From Psychrobacter cibarius (GTDB lineage: Bacteria > Pseudomonadota > Gammaproteobacteria > Pseudomonadales > Moraxellaceae): a stretch of 64,000 nt of DNA. Of the stretch, positions 47,143-57,792 are shown piece after piece (within the stretch, counting starts at the first letter, position 1; every line of letters starts with the position of its first letter). The position numbers and the translations under genes are program-made. Below the pieces are notes generated by a model that was given only the letters and a program-made list of their open reading frames with translations, did not search any database and had not been told where the DNA came from. The stretch lies in NCBI RefSeq assembly GCF_016107535.1, contig NZ_JABASQ010000003.1, positions 1 through 64,000 of the forward strand, given 5' to 3'.

Positions 47143-47309
47143 TTAGGGTGTATCCTAAATCTTATCATTAAACCTTAAATGGGCCAAGAATGACTAAATC
47201 TTTGTCAAACTGTGTCAAATAGCTTGCTTATATTTCGATATTATCAGTACTATTTTTCTTGTTTGGCTGCAATTTTTATTACCATTTGCAAGAGCAGGAC
47301 ACACCCTAG
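47143..47309. mobile_element. MITE-like element, copy B (167 bp), between sspA and sspB
   Basis: Left end TTAGGGTGTATCCT; right end, reverse-complemented, CTAGGGTGTGTCCT (12 of 14 the same). TA precedes GGG on the left and follows CCC on the right. It aligns with the reverse of copy A (29849-30024), with blocks CTAAAT, CAAATAGCTT, TCGATATTAT and CTTGTTTG in the same order. No open frame. It fills most of the gap between the two ssp genes. Confidence 0.8.
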
Positions 47310-47396
47310 ACAATGCTTAACCGCTGTCTTAAAATAGAAAACAACAAAACATCTTTAGATTATTATCTTCAAATTATCAGTATAGGAAACCCTTAG

Positions 47397-47834
47397 ATGA
47401 GCGAAACCACCTCTATTACCCCAACACGTCCTTATATGGTGCGCGCGCTTTATCAGTGGATAGAAGACAATCAACTAACGCCTTACCTGATGGTTGATGC
47501 CACTGCCGAAAATGTACAGATTCCAAGGGAACACGTGCAAGATGGTCGTATCGTATTGAATATCGCCAGCCGTGCGACTGGTAATATGAGTATGGAAAAT
47601 GATTATATTCATTTTAGTGCGCGTTTTGGCGGCGTGTCACAAGATATTTGGGTACCAATGACGTCGGTATTAGGTATTTATGCGAAAGAAAACTCGCAAG
47701 GGATGTTTTTTGACCCCAATGAATATGACAACTATCAACCTGAAGATGATGCGATAGTAAGCTCACAGAAGAGCCCTACTGCGACACCTAAAGCCAAACG
47801 TGATAATAAAGCTGGTTTAAAAGTGTTGAAATAG
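47397..47834 (+). CDS. sspB: ClpXP protease specificity-enhancing factor SspB
   Basis: A 145-residue adaptor that brings ssrA-tagged proteins to ClpXP. The conserved SspB domain is TRPYMVRALYQWIEDNQLTPYLMVDA...IVLNIASRATGNM...FSARFGGVSQDIWVPMTSVLGIYAKENSQGMFF. After a flexible linker the C-terminal ClpX-binding tail GLKVLK is present. Normally co-transcribed with sspA; here a repeat element lies between them. Confidence 0.96.
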   Translation: MSETTSITPTRPYMVRALYQWIEDNQLTPYLMVDATAENVQIPREHVQDGRIVLNIASRATGNMSMENDYIHFSARFGGVSQDIWVPMTSVLGIYAKENSQGMFFDPNEYDNYQPEDDAIVSSQKSPTATPKAKRDNKAGLKVLK

Positions 47835-47850
47835 TCAATTTTTCGGTATA

Positions 47851-47887
47851 AAAAAGGCTGGTCGTATTATATACGGTCAGCCTTTTT
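47851..47887. terminator. Bidirectional terminator between sspB and dcd
   Basis: GGCTG (47856-47860) through CGTAT pairs with ATACG through CAGCC (47871-47882), with two wobble pairs and a TAT loop. A-run on the left, T-run on the right. Confidence 0.85.
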
Positions 47888-47941
47888 GTGATTAATCTAA
47901 AAGATTTATCGTTGTGCACTTTCAGTTAGCATATAAAATTA

Positions 47942-48517
47942 CTAGGTTCTTGGCAATGTCACGCCGCGTTGACCTTGATACTTACCGCCGCGATCTTTAT
48001 AGCTGGTTTCACATACGTCATCAGCATCGCTTTGGAAAAATAGCATTTGTGCCACTCCTTCGCCTGCATAAATACGCGCTGGTAGATTGGTGGTGTTGCT
48101 AAATTCCAAAGTGACATGCCCTTCCCATTCAGGCTCCAGCGGCGTCACATTGACGATAATTCCGCAACGGGCATACGTTGATTTACCAAGACAGATCGTC
48201 AACACATCACGTGGAATACGGAAATATTCCATGGTGCGTGCTAGCGCAAACGAGTTTGGCGGAATAATGCACTCGTCACCGATAACATCAATAAAGCTTT
48301 TTTCATCAAAGTTTTTTGGATCTACAATCACTGAATGAACATTGGTAAAAACTTTAAATTCAGGCGCGCAGCGTACATCATAACCATAGCTTGACGTACC
48401 GTAGCTAACCAAACGCTCGCCTGCATCATTAAAACGTACTTGGCCCGCTTCAAACGGCTCAATCATGCCGTGTTCTTCAGCCATTTTACGAATCCAGCGG
48501 TCAGACTTGATAGACAT
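47942..48517 (-). CDS. dcd: dCTP deaminase
   Basis: A 191-residue enzyme making dUTP from dCTP for thymidylate synthesis. Motifs: [96 protein letters not shown]. The catalytic Glu is within [11 protein letters not shown]. Length is normal. A single gene between convergent sspB and a distant DUF2804 gene. Confidence 0.97.
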   Translation of the reverse strand: MSIKSDRWIRKMAEEHGMIEPFEAGQVRFNDAGERLVSYGTSSYGYDVRCAPEFKVFTNVHSVIVDPKNFDEKSFIDVIGDECIIPPNSFALARTMEYFRIPRDVLTICLGKSTYARCGIIVNVTPLEPEWEGHVTLEFSNTTNLPARIYAGEGVAQMLFFQSDADDVCETSYKDRGGKYQGQRGVTLPRT

Positions 48518-48645
48518 TGTTGTTCCTTAGCAGCTATAAAATAAAATTTACGATATGAACGGTATTTTGATAGCGACGATTATACGGAATTGAGCGCTTA
48601 ATTTATAGGCTTGCCTGCGTTTAATATAAATCTACAATCAACCGC

Positions 48646-49794
48646 CTACCATTTTGCGAAATGATCTTCAGCTAAGCCCATTATCTTATCAACTTTAATC
48701 ACGTCATCTTTTAGACGAATCTCACCACTATAAAAGCCAAGCCATTGCTCAAATATACTGGCAAGCACACCAAAGTTATCCGTCTTTTTATAAACGGTTA
48801 TCGGCGTGAAGGTTAAGTCAATATCAACATTGCTCCAGCCTAGGTTTTGATGATAGATGCGCCAAGGCTGTCGCGTATAATCTATAGTTTTAGCAGTATC
48901 ATCCTGCTCATTAGCTGGTAAATTTAAACCATCACGGACAAACATCACAGGCGGTAAATAATAAATCTGCCCATCCAGCCAGCACGCATTTTCGCTAACC
49001 CCCGTTTCATTGACGCCCATCGCTAGATTTAGGGCAAAATGACGACCGTCTGGCAAATAGCTATTGATACAACTCCAAAACCAATTGGTCTCGTGGCGCA
49101 TATAACCAAGCGTCCAATCGAAATTGGCGATAGTTGTTTCGGAAAAGTGGATTTGTTTGGCTTGAGCATCAGTGTTAAATTTTGAATAGGCTTTAATAAG
49201 TAAATGACCAGATATACCCGTCAACGGTTCTTTTTGAGTAAAGGTCCAGCCACGCCTGCCCGTTGGTGTGCAGACTGCTAATGGCGCTGCTTGCCGCTGT
49301 AGCGTCGCATCAAGCGTAATGTGTTTACTATCCAATGCTACTTCGATTTGTGAAGGCGTAAAATCCAATGTTAATGTGAGACTACTATGGGTAAATGCCA
49401 TTTGCCCTTGATAGCAATCGCCTTCTAACTGTGTTTGATGCGTCAAAGGTTGCAATGCTTCACAAACCTCTAACTGCTCAGCCTCATCGTTATAAAGATA
49501 AACAAAGGCACTGGTTGCCAACTTAATCGTTGCCAATGCCAGACAAATCCGATAAGGCGGCTGGATAATTTGAATAAAGCAGAATTGATTGGCTTTTAAC
49601 TCTTTGCGCCAGTTTGGCAGCGCCTTTTGCGAAATAAGATGACTGTGATAGTCCAAATAATTGATATTTTTAACGTGAGCAAAGATGCCAAAAGTAGGCT
49701 GACCATTTTTAATCAGCTCATCGAGCACAACTGGCTTAATGCTGGTAGATAATTGTTGCTGATTTTGGTTATTAAAGTTTTTATTCATAGTCAT
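48646..49794 (-). CDS. DUF2804-type protein of unknown function
   Basis: A 382-residue protein with the pattern of DUF2804 proteins: a beta-rich fold with NWRKELKANQFCFIQIIQPPYRICLALATIK, CTPTGRRGWTFTQKEPLTGISGHLL, and DWTLGYMRHETNWFWSCINSYLPDGRHFALNLAMGVNETG. No signal peptide or metal motif is obvious. The role is unknown, with some relation to lipocalin-like or carotenoid-type hydratases suggested for this fold. It ends at the stop on the minus strand 128 bp from dcd, and follows a small unknown gene. Confidence 0.7.
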   Translation of the reverse strand: MTMNKNFNNQNQQQLSTSIKPVVLDELIKNGQPTFGIFAHVKNINYLDYHSHLISQKALPNWRKELKANQFCFIQIIQPPYRICLALATIKLATSAFVYLYNDEAEQLEVCEALQPLTHQTQLEGDCYQGQMAFTHSSLTLTLDFTPSQIEVALDSKHITLDATLQRQAAPLAVCTPTGRRGWTFTQKEPLTGISGHLLIKAYSKFNTDAQAKQIHFSETTIANFDWTLGYMRHETNWFWSCINSYLPDGRHFALNLAMGVNETGVSENACWLDGQIYYLPPVMFVRDGLNLPANEQDDTAKTIDYTRQPWRIYHQNLGWSNVDIDLTFTPITVYKKTDNFGVLASIFEQWLGFYSGEIRLKDDVIKVDKIMGLAEDHFAKW

Positions 49795-49811
49795 GGCATC
49801 CTAGCCAAATA

Positions 49812-50237
49812 TCATTGTGAGATTAGCTGTCCTTGGTAGCTGACGGTGGTACTTACGACTCTTCTTTTTGTCTTTGCGGACGCCACCCAATTTGCTTCTC
49901 TAATCACTTTTATTTCTATCATCTCCAATCCATCTGCCAATTCTTCAGAGACATTGACTACTGCAAAAGCACTTATTCCAAACGGATGCTTAGGAAATTT
50001 AAGTAGTAAATTGGCTAGCGCTTGTACCGCTTTAAAAAAATCAGCAATCACCATGCGGCGATTACTAAAGTCATCATTAACTTGATGCCGTTTGCTACTC
50101 CCATCTTTATAGTAGCAAACGGCAATGACTTGATTGTTTGAGAGATCAATCACATATAACGGCGGGCGGAATAATCTTAGGAGATTATACTGTTTGGGAA
50201 TATTATCTAAATGTCGTTGATAAATCGATAAGCTCAC
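49812..50237 (-). CDS. Hypothetical cytoplasmic protein
   Basis: A 141-residue protein with no signal peptide or membrane helix. Features: a basic aromatic start (IYQRHLDNIPKQYNLLRLFRPPLYVIDL), a beta hairpin (NNQVIAVCYYKDGSSKRHQVN), a helix (DFFKAVQALANLLLKFP) and two strands. I do not recognise the family. It is 17 bp upstream of the DUF2804 gene on the same strand, so the two are probably one unit. Confidence 0.65.
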   Translation of the reverse strand: MSLSIYQRHLDNIPKQYNLLRLFRPPLYVIDLSNNQVIAVCYYKDGSSKRHQVNDDFSNRRMVIADFFKAVQALANLLLKFPKHPFGISAFAVVNVSEELADGLEMIEIKVIREANWVASAKTKRRVVSTTVSYQGQLISQ

Positions 50238-50330
50238 AATATTCCCTTTTTAAAACCCAAATCCTTGCAATTTTTTATACTTAGGCTATTTAGCTATCGC
50301 TAAAAATCATCGAGAACCGTTATAAAACTA

Positions 50331-51554
50331 TTAAAAAATACGCTTATCATTGACAGGCTTGGCGAATTTATTAATATTGGCTTCGATATTTTTGGCAATG
50401 CTAAGATAGTACGGCGCAAACTCATCATCGGCTAATACGCTCGGCTCACCTTTATCCACTTGTGCACGAATACCGCTCGCCAATGGCAACTGACCTAACA
50501 GCGGCACCTGATATTGCTCAGCGATTTTTTCACCGCCGCCTGTACCAAAGATAGCTTCAGTATGATTACAGTTACTACAGGTATGCAGTGCCATGTTTTC
50601 GACCACACCGAGTACTGGGATATTGGTTTTGTTAAACATCTCAATGCCTTTTTGCGCATCAAGTAAGGCAATATGCTGCGGCGTCGTGACAATCACGGCA
50701 CCCGTTACGGGAATACGCTGCGCTAGTGTCAACTGAATATCGCCCGTACCCGGTGGCATATCAATCACTAAGTAATCTAGCTGCGGCCAGTTGGTTTGAT
50801 TATACAGCTGCATCAGCGCACCAGTGGCTTTTGGTCCGCGCCATGCGACAGGAGTATTGTCACCATCGAGCAAGCTACCAATCGATAGCATTGCCATGCC
50901 GTGCGCATTGATAGGAACAAACTGCTCGTTTTCCAGCTCAGGTTTGACATTATCGACGCCCAGCATCGTTGGCATACTAGGACCATAAATATCGGCATCC
51001 AGTACGCCAACACGGTTGCCTAGCTTTTGTAATGCCAAAGCAATGTTGACCGTAGTAGTGGATTTACCAACACCGCCTTTACCCGACGCCACGACGATAA
51101 TATGACGAATACGCGGATGCGCGGCGAGTGACGCTTGTGTCGGCGCGGCTTTGGTAATTGGTGGTTCAACAGTAGTATTGCTATCAGCATTTGCCGCTGG
51201 TTTATGTTGATTGTCCATGGCATTAGTGGTTTTTGGCATTGCTTTTGGCAGACTTGACCCCGAGCCTTTCGTCGGTGCGGGCAGACGAACATTCATATGA
51301 ATAGTCTTGATCCCGTGCGGATGTAACAGTTGCCCAAGTTCTTGTTGGATAATTTCAGGATTACTATTTACGGGTAGACGCAAGTCTAAGGTGAGCTGGT
51401 CACCATCACGCTCAAGCCCCGTTACCATGGTGGCAATACTGACAGTACCTACCTCATAACCAAGCAGCACCTTGTCCACGGCACTATCGCGCTCTGCTCG
51501 CTGCTCTGGTGTTTCTGATTTTTTGGTGGAGGTTTTCTTCATAAAGTTAAACAT
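50331..51554 (-). CDS. apbC: Mrp/ApbC-family iron-sulfur carrier ATPase
   Basis: A 407-residue P-loop protein. An N-terminal MIP18/DUF59-like part (VLLGYEVGTVSIATMVTGLERDGDQLTLDLRLP, about 30-105) is followed by an Ala/Asn/Thr-rich linker. The ATPase starts with the deviant Walker A VVASGKGGVGKSTTTVNIAL (about 152-171), then DADIYGPSMPTMLG and VIDMPPGTGD. A CxxC pair (HTCSNCNH) is the cluster-binding site of the ApbC/Nbp35 family. It transfers Fe-S clusters to apoproteins. Confidence 0.95.
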   Translation of the reverse strand: MFNFMKKTSTKKSETPEQRAERDSAVDKVLLGYEVGTVSIATMVTGLERDGDQLTLDLRLPVNSNPEIIQQELGQLLHPHGIKTIHMNVRLPAPTKGSGSSLPKAMPKTTNAMDNQHKPAANADSNTTVEPPITKAAPTQASLAAHPRIRHIIVVASGKGGVGKSTTTVNIALALQKLGNRVGVLDADIYGPSMPTMLGVDNVKPELENEQFVPINAHGMAMLSIGSLLDGDNTPVAWRGPKATGALMQLYNQTNWPQLDYLVIDMPPGTGDIQLTLAQRIPVTGAVIVTTPQHIALLDAQKGIEMFNKTNIPVLGVVENMALHTCSNCNHTEAIFGTGGGEKIAEQYQVPLLGQLPLASGIRAQVDKGEPSVLADDEFAPYYLSIAKNIEANINKFAKPVNDKRIF

Positions 51555-51725
51555 AGCGACTATTACTGCCTATACAAGTGAGTGGGCATGGCAAAAACTC
51601 AGTGAATACTGTCGTGAACAATACCGCTCGTGAGCGTGTTAGCCAGACCTTTTATAGTGACAGTGTAGCTGAATTAACACTATAAAAAAACCACAACGCT
51701 AGTGGGACTAGGCTTTATAGCAGCG

Positions 51726-53078
51726 TTAACCGATAGACAAAAACTGTGAAGCAATAAACAAATAAATAAGTACCCCCGAGGCATCACAGACAGAGGTAAT
51801 CAAAGGCGCGCTGGCAGTGGCAGGGTCAAAACCTAATTTATTAAGCACAAAAGGTAAGCTCATACCAATCACACAACCAATCATCACCACCGACATCATA
51901 CTCAGTGCCAGCACTAACGACACCACTGCATCACCACGTACATAACCGATGATTGAGATAGCCACCGCCATCGTCGCCCCAAGCATCAACGCAACCACCG
52001 CCTCTCGACCCAATAACGAAAACCAGTCACGCATGACCACATCGCCAGTCGCCAAAGCTCGCACCATCAAGGTCGCTGACTGCGAGCCAGCGTTACCGCC
52101 ACTGTCGACCAATAAAGGTAAAAAGAACACCAATACCAAATTGGCGGCAATCACATCTTCAAATTTTGCAATACTAAAGCCTGAGAGCAAGTTACCAAAT
52201 ACTAAGAACACTAACCAAAAGACCCGCTTACGGTATAACACCCGAACGCTGACGTCTTTTAATTTGCCAACCATGGTCGAGACACCTCCCGACTTATGGA
52301 AATCATCGGTTGCCTCATCACTCACCACATCCATCGCATCATCGTGGGTAACAATACCGACCAAAGCACCACTATCATCGGTAATAGGCAGCGCAATTAA
52401 ATCATAGCGAGCCACGACTTTCGCAACGTCTTCTTGATCATCATTGACATTACAAGACACTACTGTACTCATCATAATGTCATTAATCAGCTGTTCAGGA
52501 GCCGCTAAAATAAGTACTCGTAAAGAGACAACGCCTAATAATTTACGCTCATCATCAATCACATAAGCATGATAAATAGTTTCGGCATCAGGTGCTTCTA
52601 GGCGCAGTGCTGCCAATGCTTCAGAGACAGTCATATGAGCAGCTAAAGTCGCATAATCAGACGTCATCAACGCACCAGCAGTGCGCTCCTCATAGGCAGA
52701 TAACTTACGAATATCTTCACGTTGTGCCTGTGCCAATGCGGGCAACAAGGCATCACGTTGATCTTGACTGAGGCGCTTATATAAATCTGCGCGCTCATCC
52801 GCAGGCATCTCGCCTATTATCTTTGCTAATATAGCCCGAGGAAATACATAGGCAAGTGCAACCTGAATATCCGTTTCTAAATAGGAGAACACGGTAGAAC
52901 GATTGGGCAGATGCTCAAGTAGCTGCCACGCAAGATTTGGCTCCATGAGTGCCAGAACATCGGCAATATCAATCGGGCGCAAATTTTGAAGTTGATTGAT
53001 TGATTGCTCAAACTGCTGTTGCTCGATAGCACGGCTTAATTTTGCTGCAAGCGTTTTTGCAAAATCCTTATCATTCAT
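51726..53078 (-). CDS. mgtE: Magnesium transporter MgtE
   Basis: A 450-residue Mg2+ channel. The N-terminal superhelical domain (about 20-125, RPIDIADVLALMEPNLAWQLLEHLP), two CBS domains (about 135-255) and a C-terminal five-helix membrane domain (from about 280) are all seen. The membrane domain has the signature LVFFLPLLVDSGGNAGSQSATLMVRALATGDV and the DPATASAPLITSVCDASG pore motif. It ends with LYLFIASQFL-like hydrophobic sequence. Confidence 0.97.
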   Translation of the reverse strand: MNDKDFAKTLAAKLSRAIEQQQFEQSINQLQNLRPIDIADVLALMEPNLAWQLLEHLPNRSTVFSYLETDIQVALAYVFPRAILAKIIGEMPADERADLYKRLSQDQRDALLPALAQAQREDIRKLSAYEERTAGALMTSDYATLAAHMTVSEALAALRLEAPDAETIYHAYVIDDERKLLGVVSLRVLILAAPEQLINDIMMSTVVSCNVNDDQEDVAKVVARYDLIALPITDDSGALVGIVTHDDAMDVVSDEATDDFHKSGGVSTMVGKLKDVSVRVLYRKRVFWLVFLVFGNLLSGFSIAKFEDVIAANLVLVFFLPLLVDSGGNAGSQSATLMVRALATGDVVMRDWFSLLGREAVVALMLGATMAVAISIIGYVRGDAVVSLVLALSMMSVVMIGCVIGMSLPFVLNKLGFDPATASAPLITSVCDASGVLIYLFIASQFLSIG

Positions 53079-53249
53079 TATACTTACTCCGTGCGACCCG
53101 AAACGGTATTCAAGCGCTCATAAAAAAGAGCCAATCTAATTGGCTCAAATTAATATAAAACTAGATGCTAATGGATTGGTCTTTTATTAGCAAGCCAATG
53201 ATTCTTAAACCAATCAAACAACCCGCGAACCCATTAATTCACCACGCTG

Positions 53250-54053
<804 letters not shown>

Positions 54054-54111
54054 TTATAGTCCATTATCAAATAGGTTTTTTAGAGGTCTGTGCCAAATAT
54101 ATCTAACAAGC

Positions 54112-54741
54112 TTATTGAGCAATGCTCACTGGCGTCTTTTCTTGTAGCTCATCAAAGCTAACACCTTCTGCCAGCTCAACTAGCTTTAGACCGTTGTCAG
54201 TGACGTCTAGTACAGCAAGTTCGGTAATAATTCGATCAACCACCCCTTTGCCTGTCAATGGTAGCTCGCAATTGGCAAGAATTTTTGGCTCGCCGTGTTT
54301 ATTGACTTGTTCCATCAAGACAATCACGCGCTGCACGCCAGCGACTAGATCCATCGCACCGCCCATGCCTTTGACCATCTTTTTGGGAATCATCCAGTTG
54401 GCCAAATCACCTTTTTCTGATACTTCCATCGCACCCAATATCGCAAGATTGACATGACCACCGCGAATCATCGCAAACGACTCTGAGCTACTAAAATAAC
54501 TGGCACCCGCTTCGGCAGTGACGGTTTGTTTACCCGCATTAATCAAATCTGCATCGACATTTTCTGCCGTCGGAAACTCGCCAATACCTAATAGACCATT
54601 TTCAGACTGTAGCCAAACATCGACATCTTTGGGGATATAATTGGCGACTAGGGTTGGTAGTCCAATGCCTAAGTTGACATAATAGCCGTCTTGTAGCTCT
54701 TGTGCGGCACGCTGTGCCATCTGCTCTCTTGTCCATGCCAT
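54112..54741 (-). CDS. scoB: 3-oxoacid (acetoacetate) CoA-transferase subunit B
   Basis: A 209-residue B subunit. The start at 54741 ([16 protein letters not shown]) has AAGGAAG 6 nt upstream; an ATG at 54843 would add 34 unrelated residues. The active-site Glu is in [41 protein letters not shown] is typical. It moves CoA from succinyl-CoA (or similar) to acetoacetate with subunit A. Confidence 0.95.
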   Translation of the reverse strand: MAWTREQMAQRAAQELQDGYYVNLGIGLPTLVANYIPKDVDVWLQSENGLLGIGEFPTAENVDADLINAGKQTVTAEAGASYFSSSESFAMIRGGHVNLAILGAMEVSEKGDLANWMIPKKMVKGMGGAMDLVAGVQRVIVLMEQVNKHGEPKILANCELPLTGKGVVDRIITELAVLDVTDNGLKLVELAEGVSFDELQEKTPVSIAQ

Positions 54742-54917
54742 GATAACTTCCTTATTTTTATAACGACCCCAAAAAATATGATGAGCGGTGTGAAACTCGC
54801 TTAGTCTACTAAATGTAGCACTTTCACTCGTTTTCCTTGCCACTCAAATTTTTAGGAATAGTCTTACAATATTCTATTATTAATTTAACACTTTAAAAAA
54901 ATCTATAAAGCCTTTAA

Positions 54918-55631
54918 CTAAGCGCCTTCAACGGCCTTAATCGTGGTTTTTTCAATACGCTTTTCAGGATTGCTATTCAAGACGATACGCTGCACAAAGA
55001 TACCCGGCAGATGCACATAATCAGGATCAAAGGTGCCCGTCTCTACGATTTCTTCGACTTCGACAATAGTAATTTTGCCTGCCATGGCGCAATCTGGATT
55101 GAAGTTACGCGCCGTCTTGTTAAAAATTAAATTGCCCGCTTTGTCCGCTTTTTGCGCTTTGATTAATGACACATCAGCGCGCAATGAGTGCTCAAGTATA
55201 TAAGTACGACCGTCAAAATCACGGGTTTCTTTGCCTTCAGCGACCAGTGTGCCGACGCCAGTGGCGGTGTAAAACGCAGGAATACCAGCACCGCCCGAAC
55301 GTAGTTTTTCCGCTAAAGTCCCTTGCGGCGTTAATTCAACTTCTAACTCGCCTGCCAAGTATTGACGCTCAAATTCTTTATTTTCACCGACATAGGATGA
55401 AATCATTTTTTTAATCTGGCGCGTTTGCAATAGCAATCCTAAGCCAAAATCATCGACCCCAGCGTTATTACTGATGCAAGTTAACCCTTTAACACCACTA
55501 TCACGCAATGCGGCGATTAACGCTTCAGGAATACCGCACAGACCAAAACCACCGATAGCGAGCGTTTGTCCATCGCTGACGATACCTTTTAGCGCTTCTT
55601 CGGCACTGCTATATACTTTTGATTGACTCAT
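54918..55631 (-). CDS. scoA: 3-oxoacid (acetoacetate) CoA-transferase subunit A
   Basis: A 237-residue A subunit: [26 protein letters not shown] (about 19-44), [75 protein letters not shown] precedes the ATG. It is first of the minus-strand set scoA-scoB-dehydrogenase and divergent from a GntP permease. Confidence 0.96.
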   Translation of the reverse strand: MSQSKVYSSAEEALKGIVSDGQTLAIGGFGLCGIPEALIAALRDSGVKGLTCISNNAGVDDFGLGLLLQTRQIKKMISSYVGENKEFERQYLAGELEVELTPQGTLAEKLRSGGAGIPAFYTATGVGTLVAEGKETRDFDGRTYILEHSLRADVSLIKAQKADKAGNLIFNKTARNFNPDCAMAGKITIVEVEEIVETGTFDPDYVHLPGIFVQRIVLNSNPEKRIEKTTIKAVEGA

Positions 55632-55978
55632 GCTTATCTCCTTGCAAGTCTATTTTTTGTTATTAACTTCTATCATCAATGATTATGAGTGACTGACATC
55701 ACTCAATATTTCCATATTTATACTAATACAATTTCTATCGATATATCATAATTAAAAATCTTGTGCTAACTTACCATATTATTCTCGTAGCGAGAAGAGA
55801 ATAACCATAGGAATATACAAGCCAGCGCAGTAGCGGTATAGATGATGGGTCAATATCTCATTAAGACAGGATTTATTTTTAATAAAATATCAAATATTGG
55901 CTATTTTAAGTAATTTTATTGACCAATATCACTATGCTCTGCATACTCGCTGATTGAACTTTGCCAAGGAGGGCGATC
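55632..55978. other. 347-bp divergent gap between scoA and the permease gene
   Basis: Must carry the promoters of both directions of the ketone-body module. A+T-rich; no clear sigma-54 or regulator box was fixed. No regulator gene is nearby. Confidence 0.4.
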
Positions 55979-57394
55979 ATGTTTAGTACCTTTGCTATTG
56001 TCATTACTTTATTATTACTGATGTTTTTTGCTTATCGCGGTTATTCCGTGCTGATATTAGCACCGATTATGGCGACATTAGCCGTACTATTATCAGGTGA
56101 TTTTTTAAGCACAATTCCTGCCTATACCGATGTGTTTATGGGCGCATTGAGTGGATTTTTACTTAAGTTTTTCCCTATATTCTTGCTGGGTGCACTATTT
56201 GGGCGTTTGATGGCAGACTCTGGTGCGGCGACCGCGATTGCCAAAACCGTGGTCGAAAAGCTTGGTGCCAGCAAAGCCATCTTAGCAGTTATCTTAGTTT
56301 GTGCCATTTTAACCTATGGTGGCGTCTCGTTATTTGTGGTGGCATTTGCTATTTATCCCATCGCCAAAGACTTGTTTAAAGCCGCTGATATTCCTAAGCG
56401 CTTGATTCCGGCAGCGATTGCCTTAGGCTCATTCACCTTTACGATGACGGCATTGCCAGGTACGCCTGCCATTCAAAACGCCATTCCGATTCCTTACTAT
56501 AATACCAACGTTTTTGCCGCGCCTATCTTGGGTATTATCGGCGGTACCATCATGTTTGTTTGTGGTTGGTTATGGCTACAATCACGCGCTAGAAAAGCCA
56601 ATGCAGCAGGCGAAGGCTATGGTCAGCATGACGAAGAGGATGTGGGCGGCGTTGGCGCAGCCAAAAAAGACACTGAGGTATTAAATACGCATCACACCTC
56701 ATTTACTATTGCTATGATTCCACTGGTGTTAGTCATTGGCTTAAATGCTCTATTAACTTACGCTATCTTTCCATCAGTGGATTTTAGCGGCTTACAAGCT
56801 CAGTTTCCTGATCTAAATATCGCAGGCTCACTGGGTTTATGGTCAATTATCATCTCGTTAGTCGTGGCTTGTGCGGTGTTAATTTTGTTACGTATCGGTC
56901 ATTGGAATAATCTGCAAAAAACCATCAACCGTGGTACTTATGATTCGATGTTGCCTATTTTTAATACCGCCTCAGAAGTTGGTTACGGCGCGGTTATTGC
57001 TTCATTAGCAGGCTTTCTCATCATTCGTGATAGTATCTTAAATCTGACACCTGACAATCCTTTAATCTCAGAAGCGGTGGCGATGACCACGCTGGCTGGT
57101 ATTACTGGCTCGTCGTCTGGCGGTTTAAGCATTGCCCTCTCGACGTTGGGTGAGGACTATTTAAGAATGGCGGTCGCAGCGGGTATTGACCCAGAATTGA
57201 TGCACCGTGTTGCTGTGATGGCAGCGGGTGGTTTGGATACGCTACCGCATAGTGGCGCGGTCATCACCTTACTTGCGATTTGTGGTTTGACCCATAAGCA
57301 GTCTTATCTAAACGTCGCCATGGTAACGATGGTGATTCCACTTATTGCTGTGGTCGCCGTTATCATTTTAGGGACGATGTTTGGCTCGTTCTAA
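55979..57394 (+). CDS. GntP-family permease, probably for 3-hydroxybutyrate
   Basis: A 471-residue transporter with about 12 membrane helices. The ATG at 55979 is chosen (AAGGAGG 6 nt upstream); the frame is open from 55961. GntP motifs are GGVSLFVVAFAIYPIAKDLF, FTMTALPGTPAIQNAIP and ITGSSSGGLSIALSTLGE, with GLDTLPHSGAVITLLAICGLTHKQSY near the end. GntP proteins carry gluconate or related acids. The divergent 3-hydroxybutyrate genes suggest 3-hydroxybutyrate here. Confidence 0.92.
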   Translation: MFSTFAIVITLLLLMFFAYRGYSVLILAPIMATLAVLLSGDFLSTIPAYTDVFMGALSGFLLKFFPIFLLGALFGRLMADSGAATAIAKTVVEKLGASKAILAVILVCAILTYGGVSLFVVAFAIYPIAKDLFKAADIPKRLIPAAIALGSFTFTMTALPGTPAIQNAIPIPYYNTNVFAAPILGIIGGTIMFVCGWLWLQSRARKANAAGEGYGQHDEEDVGGVGAAKKDTEVLNTHHTSFTIAMIPLVLVIGLNALLTYAIFPSVDFSGLQAQFPDLNIAGSLGLWSIIISLVVACAVLILLRIGHWNNLQKTINRGTYDSMLPIFNTASEVGYGAVIASLAGFLIIRDSILNLTPDNPLISEAVAMTTLAGITGSSSGGLSIALSTLGEDYLRMAVAAGIDPELMHRVAVMAAGGLDTLPHSGAVITLLAICGLTHKQSYLNVAMVTMVIPLIAVVAVIILGTMFGSF

Positions 57395-57465
57395 CGTCCT
57401 GAAATGAGGCATTTATTAAACCTTAAAGATAATTAAATTTAATGATTATTGCTTGATATCGAAGA

Positions 57466-57496
57466 GCCCACTAAGCGATTGCTTGGTGGGTTTTTT
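57466..57496 (+). terminator. Rho-independent terminator of the permease gene
   Basis: CCCACTAAGC (57467-57476), GATT loop, GCTTGGTGGG (57481-57490), then six T residues. Confidence 0.93.
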
Positions 57497-57555
57497 ATGC
57501 ACGCTTTCTCATTACTACCTCTAAATACAACCGACTATTTATCTCTCATAATTGA

Positions 57556-57586
57556 TTGACACTCTATATCCCGTATAGAGTTAATC
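57556..57586 (+). promoter_or_regulatory. MerR-type operator-promoter candidate
   Basis: TTGACA (57556-57561) is followed by a dyad ACTCTATA (57561-57568) and TATAGAGT (57574-57581) with a 5-bp centre. A weak -10 (TTAATC) lies 19 bp downstream. Dyad between -35 and -10 with an overlong spacer is the layout of MerR-family promoters such as those of CadR and PbrR. No merR or efflux gene adjoins it. Confidence 0.4.
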
Positions 57587-57792
57587 GCTTTATTAGCGAC
57601 TATATTAATTACTCAGGTAATGTCACAAATTTGGCTGAATTACGGTATCATAGGCACACTTTTTTAAATTTTTATTTGCTTAATACGTTTTAGCATTGAT
57701 AGTTTGATATTAATAGTATCGCGTCTAATAGCTCAAAACCGCTTAAGACGTTTGATAACCAACCCGTTTATATAAAAATATAGGTGATAAAA

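Larger units (their letters stand above)
57395..57792. other. 398-bp gap before metG
   Basis: It holds the permease terminator and a MerR-style dyad at 57556-57586. No open frame or T-box-like RNA is seen. Confidence 0.5.

Noticed and set aside
28697-51712. TAGTGGGACTAG shared between 28700 and 51702
   Set aside because: A 12-base match between two sites is expected by chance in 64 kb.
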